Part shown: piece after piece, positions 47,732 through 57,800 of the stretch
How positions within the stretch are numbered: the stretch's first letter is position 1
Layout: each line of letters opens with the position of its first letter
Assembly (NCBI GenBank): GCA_964036275.1
Contig: OZ038440.1
Span: 2,418,001 to 2,482,000, forward strand
DNA: 64,000 bases
Direction of reading: 5' to 3'
Source: Litoditis marina
Taxonomy: Eukaryota; Nematoda; Chromadorea; Rhabditida; Rhabditidae
Notes under the pieces: model-generated
What the model was told of the DNA's origin: nothing
What the model saw: only the letters and a program-made list of their open reading frames with translations
Database searches by the model: none
Program-made: the position numbers and the translations under genes

Positions 47732-47929
47732 GATGGTGATGAATCAACTGAATTAGTTGTACCAACGTCCTGTGCATTATGGAAAAACAATTAGTGAGAA
47801 AACATTCGACAAGTACATGTTGGATTGGTTCGCTTCAAAAGTCGCCTCAAACATCAAAAATAAATGACAGTTTTCGTGTCGGAAGATGATTTCAATCTCA
47901 TGCGGAACTCACAAGCAAAAATTGAACTT

Positions 47930-47984
47930 TTAGAGTTACCGATAGGGCGGTGAATGTAACTTCAAATATGTCAGTTATTCGTCC
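47930..47984 (+). repeat. Direct repeat, copy 2
   Basis: Second copy of the 47085-47146 sequence (GGCGGTGAATGTAACTTCAA core). Confidence 0.55.
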
Positions 47985-48000
47985 CTCAAGAAGTCTCTAG

Positions 48001-48153
48001 CATGTCTCTGGATCCAAGCCATTAGAGCATTCGATAATCCACCATGATGTCTTCTATGAAGGAGGGACCAAAGTCGACTCAGAAGAAGCTCCTACTACGA
48101 AGATCTGTGATATGTATGATGATCACCGCCTCGTAACGAGGCGACGTGAATGA
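48001..48153 (+). CDS. Possible orphan plus-strand terminal exon, unknown
   Basis: After a CTCTAG acceptor, a 50-codon open frame (DVFYEGGTKVDSEEAPTTKI ... VTRRRE) ends in TGA, which overlaps AATAAA. Codon use looks coding. No upstream exon was found. The opposite strand also carries a candidate short exon here, so at most one of the two is likely real. Confidence 0.25.
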   Translation, partial: HVSGSKPLEHSIIHHDVFYEGGTKVDSEEAPTTKICDMYDDHRLVTRRRE

Positions 48154-48181
48154 ATAAATATGAAATAAAAATATGAAATAC

Positions 48182-48277
48182 TTCGACATCACGCCAAATC
48201 ATCGCTGTAGGATGCTCATCAGAACAGATTTGTGGTAGTAACCAGAAAACGATCGAAACAACAAAAATCCGTTTCAT
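48182..48277 (-). CDS. Possible signal-peptide first exon, unknown secreted product
   Basis: ATG at 48277 opens a 32-codon exon MKRIFVVSIVFWLLPQICSD..., a good signal peptide, ending at a GTATTTC donor. A short second exon ending in TAG could start at about 48113 (IFVVGASSESTLVPPS), giving a 48-aa secreted peptide. It would overlap the plus-strand candidate. No family is recognised. Confidence 0.25.
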
Positions 48278-48449
48278 GGAACAATGTTATTTACGTTTCG
48301 AGCGTGATAATAATAAAGTAATAATGCATGCCTGGACTCATAATCGTAATTCCTGTTTCTAGAAGCGTAAATATCAACGCTACTCGTGAGGAAAACGCTA
48401 CGTCGGGAGTTAAAAGTCTAATCCACAAACTACACTCTCTATACCACGA

Positions 48450-49112
48450 ACCACTTTTGTATGAGGCTCGCCGAGAGAGTACACAGATCAGAGAGACACA
48501 GACTATGTTAGACTGTCTGCGGCCTATTGTATATCCGCTGTATATTGTATATGCGCTGAGAGCATAATCGCAAAAACATTCACGTCAATCCTCTGCGACA
48601 ATTGCGAAACGAGAGATAGTTAAGGTAACTGCTGACAGAACACGCGAGAAAGTCTGCGTCTCTCTGACCTGCACACTCTGTGGTCGAAGCCGCTACTGAA
48701 GTGGCTAGCTGTTGGGTAGGCTTTTTTTCTTTGTGCAGTAAAATCGTGTGAAATTATCGAGTGTATTCAAACGGGTCGCTAAAACGTGGCTCCTGTTTTC
48801 TGAGACCGAATATATCTCGTAAAAACCGAATATATCTCGTTCGAACAGAAAACCAGATGGTCAATAAACACACGAGGGGTTGAGTTCGACGACTTCAAAT
48901 CAAGCTCTCACCATCACACATTAGAAAAACAGAGCAGTTTTTGTCACCGGATTTATGATAAAAAGTCCTTCGGAACTTTTTTTATGTTTTTTATCATGAC
49001 AATCTCTGGTTTAGTAGGGTGATAACGGAAAAACACGAACAAACACTATCTCCAACATACTTCAATCGCAAAATTAAACATGTTCTTGTGTCGATGCAAT
49101 ATTGATCCCCAC
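48450..49112. repeat. Duplicated lectin 3' flank
   Basis: Matches about 5285-6010 (the region 3' of the 6-14 kb lectin copy), including the block ending GGCTAGCTGTTGGGTAGG. The first-exon copy expected near 48740 is deleted (GTGCAGTAAA is followed directly by ATCGTGTGAAATTA). Confidence 0.55.
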
Positions 49113-49456
49113 TCACTCTGAAAGATCAAAGTTATCGAACGAAAAACAGAGAATATAGGAGTTGTAGTATAATTAAGTTCCGTCTTCACTGTAAAGTTGT
49201 CACAGTGGCCTTGCGAAAAAAACTAAAAGAATAAGCGAAGTCAATTGTTCTCTAGTCGTATACAGTTCAGTGATAATGCAAAACGCAAAATTCTGTACAG
49301 CTTTTGAGGTACGTAGAAAAATAGTACAATTCCTCAATTGAAGTGACAACGCTATTATGTGCAATTGCACATATGCATTCAAAAAGCAGTATACCGTTCT
49401 TGGTCGGAGTTACAGAGTACGGGTTTTCCGCACGACGATGACAAATGTAGTGATTT
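49113..49456 (-). pseudogene. Remnant of a fifth lectin copy: last two exons
   Basis: 49395-49456 encodes the penultimate lectin exon (YICHRRAENPYSVTPTKN) with intact splice sites. 49113-49117 is the terminal micro-exon with its conserved TGA. Everything 5' of this is replaced by the foldback fragment from 49497, so it cannot be expressed as a lectin. Confidence 0.7.
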
Positions 49457-49496
49457 CTGTGAAATGTTGTATTGTCTGAATTTGAACATTGAATTC

Positions 49497-49780
49497 GTAA
49501 AAAGTGGGGGACCAGCAAGGGTGTGAGTACTGTTCGGTTTTACAGTTTTCTGCAAAAAGTGAACAATACGATGTTGTGAATGAGTCTGCAACAAAAAAGG
49601 ACAATACACTTGTTTGCACTACGGTTCACAAAAAACAGAATATACAAAGTATAACTTGAACGTGAAAGTGCATAGTGGTTTTTTCTAAGAACTTTGTGAA
49701 CGGTTGTGCAAACAAATGTATTGTTCTTTTTTGTTACACACTCATTCACAACATCGAATTGTTCTCTTTTTGCTAGTTGT
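49497..49780. mobile_element. Partial relative of the foldback MITE at 43221-43531
   Basis: Left arm GTAAAAAGTGGGGGACCAGC and a degraded right half (ACACTCATTCACAACATCGA). It abuts the lectin remnant. Confidence 0.5.
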
Positions 49781-50296
49781 ACTAGTACAACCACTCTTAG
49801 AGTTAAATAAGAAAAACGAATTTTTAATAGTGGTGACTATCAAACATCCTATTATCTGGAAGTTCCGAGTTTTCGAACGATGTGATCCTGGTTTTCCAAA
49901 ATATTTTTGGCGCTAATCAACCTCTTAAAGTGGCGTGATAGGCGAAACTGGTTCAAAAAACAGTTTCTTTTTCCGCTTCGTTAATTGAAATCTGAGTATT
50001 GTGAAATATCTGCGTCATTACAGTCCAAAGAAAATATTTTCTTAATTGGCGCGAACGAATATATGGAACATGTTACTCTAATTGGTTAAAAATAACTGGA
50101 ACGAATGGCCTCGACCAAATAGCACAATTTCCGACTGTTTTTCGGTTCAGAAACCCAATTTTCGAGTTTGGTGCCTTTTTCGGATAAAGTACCGTTTTGG
50201 CGCAGACTGTCAAGGAAATGTCGGTATCCAAGCCGTATTCGTCAACTATGTTCATAGTTCGGAGATCTGTGGAACATTTCGCTCGTTACCCTACTT
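49671..50296 (+). repeat. 626-bp direct repeat, copy 1
   Basis: The sequence matches 52918-53543 at a constant offset of 3247 bp, and I saw no difference in the stretches compared. It spans the right part of the foldback fragment and the left part of the TTGGCGCC element. Confidence 0.75.
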
Positions 50297-51160
50297 GCCT
50301 GGCGTTGTTCTAACTTGGCGCCAGTGGGCACCAGCGTTTGGCGCCAAATATAAAATTACTCTAATTAGTAACAAAACACTTGGAATGAATGGCCTCGACC
50401 AATTAGCACAAGTTCCGACTGTTTTTTGGTTCAGTTCAATTTTGGCGCCATTTGGCGGATAAAGTACCGTATTGGCGCAGAATGTCGAAGAAATGTTGGT
50501 ATTCAAGCCGTATTCGTCAACTATGTTCATAGTTCGGACATCTGTGGAACATTTCGCTCGTTACCGTACTTGCCTGGCGTTGTTCTAATTTGGCGCCACT
50601 GGGCGCCAGCGTTTGGCGCCAAATATAAACCATGGCACCAAATTTCCAGAGAAGGCTGATATTCACTAATCTAACCTCTGTGCAAAATTTCGGAGCATTT
50701 CATCCATGGGAACACATATTTTCCTGCTACTGGCGCCTATTGGCGCCCGCGCCAAGCGCCAAACGAAACGTGACACCACCAAACTTCTTGGGCCGCGCTG
50801 ACTTTGGGGTTTACACATGTGTGCCAAATTTCAGCCGAATTGGTCCAGTAGTTAAAAAAATAATTTTCTATGCGGACATTGGACGAGGGACGAGCGACGA
50901 GCGACGAGCGACGAGGGACGAGGGACAACGGAAATTTTCATAACGACACGACAGCATAACTTTTTTCAACCTTTACCGATTTCCCTAATTTTTTCACACA
51001 ACATGTATTCAATAGATATCTAGCTCTCTCTGTTTTTAAATTTCGAAAAAATGTTTTATTTGAAGACTTTTGTGGTTTGAAAGCCAAAAATGGGTGCGCA
51101 ATGGCCAAACCAAACACAACTCACACGCAGCGCTTCGCGCTGCGCGCGATGACCGCGCTA
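49900..51160 (+). repeat. TTGGCGCC-rich repeat element, plus orientation
   Basis: A long element studded with TTGGCGCCA motifs, with internal near-repeats (TCGTCAACTATGTTCATAGT at 50240 and 50516), a minisatellite of GACGAGC/GACGAGG units at about 50880-50930, and a right end with CACGCAGCGCTTCGCGCTGC. No convincing protein. Confidence 0.6.
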
Positions 51161-51264
51161 AAACGGTAAACATCCTCTAAATCTGTGTAAAGTATTCTTC
51201 TCCAAGCATTCTTGCCATTCTCTAGCACCTGCTCCCACTTTAATGGCATATAAATAAATTAGGT

Positions 51265-51473
51265 ATGCGACTCTTCGATCGATGTCTAATTATGCTCGCA
51301 ATTACCGCCACCATCCCCTGTTTTGCCGCGACGGAAATTACGCGAATCATGACCTCCTCCCAAGAACAAAATGCTCAGTTTCTCGCGAAAATCGTCACTA
51401 GTCGAAGGAAGTTGTCCGAAATACTTAGCGACCCCTTCAAAAAGAACTATCGACAGCAGCATGGAAACTTCAG
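51265..51473 (+). CDS. Possible first exon of a secreted protein, unknown
   Basis: ATG followed by a strong signal peptide (MRLFDRCLIMLAITATIPCF, cleavage near Ala22) and a charged helix-like stretch (QFLAKIVTSRRKLSEILSD). The exon ends at CAG|GTATCT in phase 2. No following exon could be recognised before the repeats at 51515 and beyond, so this may be a stranded gene fragment. Confidence 0.35.
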
Positions 51474-51514
51474 GTATCTAATCATGGTTTTTAACTGTAC
51501 TACAAACGAAGTAT

Positions 51515-51645
51515 ACTAGAAGTAAATTGAATAGTCACGTAAATTTAGTATTCTAATGAGGCATCGTGCACTTTGTCATTGCACGTTTCTGAGTTCTGAT
51601 GTGTTTAACATGTTTCACGTGACTGTGCAATTGACTCACAGTGTG
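51515..51645. repeat. Short dispersed repeat copy
   Basis: Same family as 46440-46586 (CATGTTTCACGTGACTGTGC block). Confidence 0.55.
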
Positions 51646-52004
51646 GTACTCACGTGGAACGTGATAGGACATTTATATTACTTCGAACTCGATTTTTTGT
51701 TTTAATTTCTAGTAGTTGGATAAGTTTTACACGTTTTAGTTGACAATGTTCTCGGTAGAATAGTTTGTGTATTCAAGCGAGGATCAAATGTTTTGTTCTG
51801 TTTTCATGGTTGCCATGACGCCATCTGTTCCTAATTTTTTGAGTTTTAAACTTCAAAATCTTGCCGACACAGCCCGCAATTTCGATTCACCACATCAGAG
51901 CTCGATTTCATTGTGGTAGTAGAAAAGTTTGAGGTTGATATAATTATGTTCTTCCTTTTCCAAAAGTGGACACTCCCATATAGACCGTGTTACCTATATA
52001 GAAG

Positions 52005-52140
52005 ATCTACTAGAAGTCAATTGAATAGTCACGTAAATTTAGCATTCTGATGACGCATCGTGCACTTTGTCATTGTACGGTTGTGAGTTCTGCTGTGTTT
52101 ATCATGTTTTACGTGACTGTGCCATTGACTGACAGTATAT
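52005..52140. repeat. Short dispersed repeat copy
   Basis: Same family as 46440-46586 and 51515-51645, same orientation, about 490 bp from the latter. The 52141-52917 stretch after it shows no gene. Confidence 0.55.
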
Positions 52141-52917
52141 GCTACCGTCTCAGTAGGACTATTTTAGAGTAGTTCTTTCGAACGGATGTCATAGATGGAG
52201 CTTATTCGTTTTGCGTGCGTTGATGAATGTGTGAACGAGCTTTAGATCTGAATGGAGTTTTTATTTCCTGTTACGGTGAAACTTTATAGTATTATTCATT
52301 TCTACTTCGATTCTGATTGCCAATTATGAAGTATGTTCAAATATTGTTTCAAAAAATGTGAAGTTCGTATTATAAAACAAGCATTGAGAATTTCGATTGC
52401 GTACTGTAGGAGTCTCAGTAGCAATGATGGGCACTAAACTTCCGTCTCTGGGAAGGAATTCAGTTGTCTGCCAAAGATCGCACGAATGTTACACTGCCGT
52501 TCGCTAATCAGTATTCTCTGGCTGATAAAAATCTACCATTTTGTTTTTGAACGTCGTACTTGTTACGCTGAGTCCTTTTTCCATTAGTTAGTGCAACATT
52601 AGTATACTGGATGTTTATTGAGTTCTATCCTTTTACTTTCACAGTTCAATCATGTACAAGTTGCAGTTATTTACAAGGGAGAGGTATAAACCTCTTCACG
52701 ACTACGTCACGCAATACTCTCCGACACTCTTCTGGTTTTTCCGTTCTCCTCTCAAGTTTTCTTGAAACAAATTAGATTGATCGAATACTTTTTCGAATCT
52801 TTTTCTGGTTTTTTTTAGCTCAGACAATTATCAAACTTGTTGTCGTCTTCGCTATGACTTCATCAGATTGTTATTGGATATCTGGTTTTCCCATAATTGT
52901 TGCATTATGATGTGGGG

Positions 52918-53543
52918 CATAGTGGTTTTTTCTAAGAACTTTGTGAACGGTTGTGCAAACAAATGTATTGTTCTTTTTTGTTACACACTCATTCACAACA
53001 TCGAATTGTTCTCTTTTTGCTAGTTGTACTAGTACAACCACTCTTAGAGTTAAATAAGAAAAACGAATTTTTAATAGTGGTGACTATCAAACATCCTATT
53101 ATCTGGAAGTTCCGAGTTTTCGAACGATGTGATCCTGGTTTTCCAAAATATTTTTGGCGCTAATCAACCTCTTAAAGTGGCGTGATAGGCGAAACTGGTT
53201 CAAAAAACAGTTTCTTTTTCCGCTTCGTTAATTGAAATCTGAGTATTGTGAAATATCTGCGTCATTACAGTCCAAAGAAAATATTTTCTTAATTGGCGCG
53301 AACGAATATATGGAACATGTTACTCTAATTGGTTAAAAATAACTGGAACGAATGGCCTCGACCAAATAGCACAATTTCCGACTGTTTTTCGGTTCAGAAA
53401 CCCAATTTTCGAGTTTGGTGCCTTTTTCGGATAAAGTACCGTTTTGGCGCAGACTGTCAAGGAAATGTCGGTATCCAAGCCGTATTCGTCAACTATGTTC
53501 ATAGTTCGGAGATCTGTGGAACATTTCGCTCGTTACCCTACTT
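52918..53543 (+). repeat. 626-bp direct repeat, copy 2
   Basis: Second copy of 49671-50296. It begins inside unrelated sequence (GGGGCAT|AGTGG) and its similarity changes abruptly after CCTACTT. Confidence 0.75.
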
Positions 53544-54080
53544 TCCAGCGTTTGGCGCCAAATATAAACAATTACACCAATCTTTTAGAAAATGCTGGAA
53601 TTCACTAATCTAACCTCTGTGCAAAATTTCGGAGCATTTCATTGATGGGAACACATATTTTCCAGCTTCTGGCGCCTATTGGCGCCCGCGCCAAGCGCCA
53701 AACAGAACGTGACAACACCAAACTTTGGGGGCCGAGCTAACTTTGGGGTTTACACATGTGTGCCGAATTTCCGCCAAATCGGTCCAGTAGTTAAATAAAT
53801 AATTTTCTGTGCGGACATCGGACGCGCTCCGAGCGACCCGCGACGAGCGACGAGGGACAACAGAATATTTCATAACGACACTAGAGCACAACTTTTTTCA
53901 AACTCGACCGATTCTTCTGATTTTTGCACACAACATGTATTTAATAGAAGTCTAGCTCTCTCGTTCTTTAGATATTGAAAAAAAGTTTTATTTGAAGACT
54001 TTTGTGGTTTGAAAGCCAAAATTGAGTGCGCAATGGCTAAACCAAACACAACTCACAGGCAGCGCTTCGCGCGATACATA
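53140..54080 (+). repeat. TTGGCGCC-rich repeat element, second plus-orientation copy
   Basis: Starts within the 626-bp repeat and continues as a more diverged, shorter version of the 50590-51150 part of the first element, ending again in AGCGCTTCGCGC. Confidence 0.6.
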
Positions 54081-54233
54081 GCGAGATCGTTTTTTGATAA
54101 AGTATGCTTAACGACGAACATATTTTTGATTAACTTTTTTGAATCAATAAGAATCAACATAAGCATGGTCGTAAATTTGTGGTACAGATATTTCGATTAC
54201 ATTGCATCCATACCGAAGTTAAATGTTCCGGAA

Positions 54234-54570
54234 ACTCTCTACAAAGTACTCACGATACTCATGACTGTCAATTCCCACTCACCGGTCCTGGACAAGTTTA
54301 ATTATGAAAAGACTTCTTCCAATGTTGTGTTCAGTGCAAATATTCAACAACGACTTGATATTCAACGACTTGAAATATATATTTGTAGTTTGGTCCCCTT
54401 GCTTTACGATCAAAATTCATGAGTTATGGCGTGAATAGTTATCGAACTACAACTACGATTTCTGACACTTCCCGTAATTTCAATTGAAATTTCTTCGATT
54501 TAACTTTGAGCAAATTGATGACAAGCTTACCATCGTTGATATTCTTCCATCTGAAGAAGTCAACTTCTGC
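54234..54570 (-). pseudogene. Remnant of the fifth lectin copy: parts of two lectin-domain-3 exons
   Basis: 54531-54570 retains the end of the FWLG exon (EVDFFRWKNIND and its donor). 54283-54291 is the last 9 bp of the next exon with its donor; the exon body is deleted, with the flanks (CCCACTCACCGGTCCTGG and ACAAGTTTAATTATGAAAAG) directly joined. Same order and strand as the remnant at 49113-49456, 4.8 kb away. Confidence 0.65.
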
Positions 54571-54805
54571 AGACCTGAAAACAAACACCCCATGCATCTT
54601 CATGGTCAAAGATGGAAATAAAACCCCCATGCCAATAAATGTGACTTTCTTAGATGCTCTGGCTCTTTTTTATGAATGAGTCTCGAACAGCTGAATCGTG
54701 AGCGATACTTTATACTTTCTCGCACCAAGTCATTTTTTCAATTAATTCGATTTTTGATTGTAAATACACAACTATTTTGAGGTATTTACATATTTATTGA
54801 TGTAT

Positions 54806-57800
54806 CTACACAGTGGTGATAGGACCTTCGATGGTGTCTTGATGGTAGACCGAGCAATTGTATGTAGGGCCCAGAATCTGAAAGTATGTAACTAGGTAAG
54901 CTGAAACCAAGAAGAAACACTGATAAAGTTCAACAAATCTGAATTGTAATTTAACGAAGGACGATTATGTGGTCCAATCCTAACTCTTCAGTCCTTTAAA
55001 CTCCAATACATTTTTCAATAGCAGTTTGAAGGACCGTTTCCACGGCATTGGTCTACATAATCTTCTTCTTCAATCTGCTTGACCCACACTGCTCACGAAC
55101 TACAAACTACAACCACAGCTGACCCTTTCCTAGTATGGTCGACTATAGCAGGAATGTACAATGCACGTTCTCTAATTATCTATATATTTGTAGTTCCATC
55201 CAGGTTTTTTTTGGTGGAAACTACATATCGCAAACAATATCCAGAGTACAACATATTTGGTCACTCACTGGACAACCCTCTCGATAATCAACTGAATAAA
55301 TCGAAGATTACTATCAAGGTACCTCGTAGACTCCCTGTCCCTTCTCGACATAGATGTTGTAGTGGAGATACTTGTAGCAATACGTTTCCAGCACAAATAC
55401 GAAGCACATCAGGACACAAATCAACTGCAATGAACATCTTGTAAAATATCAGATACTGAACCGAAAATTTGTTATATCTGCAGCAAAAAGACTAGGTAAA
55501 GAAAGATTAATGAGCAGGTGTAGTACAGAGTTTGTTACGGTAGCAGTCAAACGTCAAACGATTTAAATCCCCTTCTTACACAATTTAAAAGAAAACAGCG
55601 CCATCACGTTATGCAATGGAACATTTCCCAGTGATAAAGGCTCGAAAAATCAATAAGGATAGCCCTCCGAAACAATCGAATACCTCGGCGTAGAAGTAGC
55701 TGTCAGGGTACTCCGGAGCGAAGTTGCTGGTAGTTTTCCAAGAATGGAGCCAAGCAAAGCGGAACAGCATGAGACAGACAGCCGATATTCCCCACATAAT
55801 CAGATGAATCAGGTTGGTGATGAAGGCATTGCACTGAAATCAATTGTGGTCAACTTTCTATTCTAAAAACGTTCCGGAAGAAGAAAGAAAAGTTTAGGTG
55901 AAAGTTGTTACGAAAAAAGTTAAAAGATTGCATGACATCAGTATGATCCTTTATTGACAGCAATAACGCACAATAGTGAGTCGATTGAAAAGTCTGAAGC
56001 GACAAAAACCATAGAACTCCGTAAACTACCGAAAATGATAAAAATATGAAACTCTTATAAACTTGGGATAACCAGGCGGAAAATGTACCTGTTTTGGGCT
56101 GGTAAACGAAGTGTAGACCTGGGCAATGTTGAGAACCAGCAGAACGATACTGATCAAGAGAAAGATGACCGGAGTGCGCAGTTCCTTGACTCTTTCCGTC
56201 AGGTATTCGTTGCCCCAGCCGAAAATGTCCGCCTCGGTAAGCTGGGAATAAGCACATGTCATTTCAAGAAAGAAGATACCACTTATTGATAGAATGCTTT
56301 TGAACAAAAAAAACCGAATGATTAACTGAATGAACCAATTGCGCTAGAAATCATTGCCATTGATTTCCGGAACACTGCATATTGTAGAAGCGAATAATGG
56401 AACGGTGAACAGTTGCGGTTCCGTGAAGTTAAACACTTGAAGTTCAAACACACAGAGAGAAAAATAGACAAAACCGCTTTACCTCAAAAGTTTGAATCTC
56501 AACCAACCTTCATACACTGCACAGCCTTCGACGTCAGTCTTGCTCTCTCCTGGAATTCCCTGGGTTTTCCGGCAACCATCATGTTACTGGAAGAATTCTC
56601 CTTTTCGGAAGTCATTTCGTGTTTGTGATCTCCATGAGAGTGATGGTCATGATCATGATGATGATCATGCTTCTCCTGCTCTTTTCCTGACTTCTCTCCG
56701 TGGTGGTGGTCATGCTCATGCTCGTGTTCCTCTTTCTTCTCAACTTCGTGTTCGTGCTCATTGTCATCCGCCACAGGTTTTTGGGTGATGTGTTCAGCCT
56801 CTCCCCCTTCAGTGGTTTGTGATTCCTCTAGGTGTTCGTCTTTCTTCTTAACTTCAGATTCTTGTTTGACAGCGTCAGCTGCTGGCATCACGTCTTGTTT
56901 GGTCTGAAAAAAGGACCAAAAATCATCATTGTAGTTTGATCTTTCTATAATCCTGACATTTACACCAGAATTCAACAGGATTCACCTACAAACACAGTGA
57001 GGCCTAAATAAATCATAAAGGCTCGCTTCAGAGAACGACTATCCTATACGACAGTCTTTTGAAGTAATACTTTCAATAAGAATTTCACCTCAGTTTTTGC
57101 GGTTTCCAAATTTTCCTGATGAGCTGCAACCGCTTTCTCTTCGGGCTTTGCAGACACGGTTACCTGCATCAAACATATTGGAAAAATGTTGTGATTTGAG
57201 ACACGTAATGAAACATACACTGCTTTCATGAAAATCGGAGTTATTGATCGTGAAATCGTCGCTTTTCCGAAAGTACTGTTCGAACCCCGCTTAACGTCGA
57301 AGACGGTGGAAGCGAAAATACAAGAAAACAATGGTCTTTGTGAACTGAGAATAAAGAAAACTGAGAATCTAGACAAACCCGGGGAAAGTTGCAACAACAG
57401 TAAGCGAACTAACCTTCTCGGTTTTCGCGGCTTCTTCTACTGCGGAAGCACCAGAATCAGATTCCAACTGTTCTTTTTTCTCATTTTTCTGAAAATATCA
57501 GATGAACAGGAGAAAAACTAATATCTATGTGGGCGAGAAGAACTAAAAGGGGAGAAGGAGCAAGTTTATTCAAACCAGCCAGCAAAAACTTACCACTTTA
57601 CTGAGTGATTTCGGAGTGCAGCCCAACTGAAGTTCAATATGAGTTCTGAACAACTGTGTAACGAGAGGAGCAGAACCACAAGTTGTGTACCCATTTATGA
57701 TGTGTACTATCTCCAAGAACAATTTGCGTTACCAAACTACAGCCGTAACTTTCGCGCTCAGAGAGCTAGTTAGTATAATCAACAACACAAAACGAATGAG

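Noticed and set aside
49704..49916. 70-codon frame repeated identically at 52951-53163
   Set aside because: Identity comes from the 626-bp direct repeat; the frame crosses the junction of a MITE arm and the TTGGCGCC element, so it is not a gene.
57228..57521. Plus-strand frames across the 56.5-58.4 kb region
   Set aside because: Shadows of the minus-strand His-rich protein exons, which have consistent splice sites and phases.
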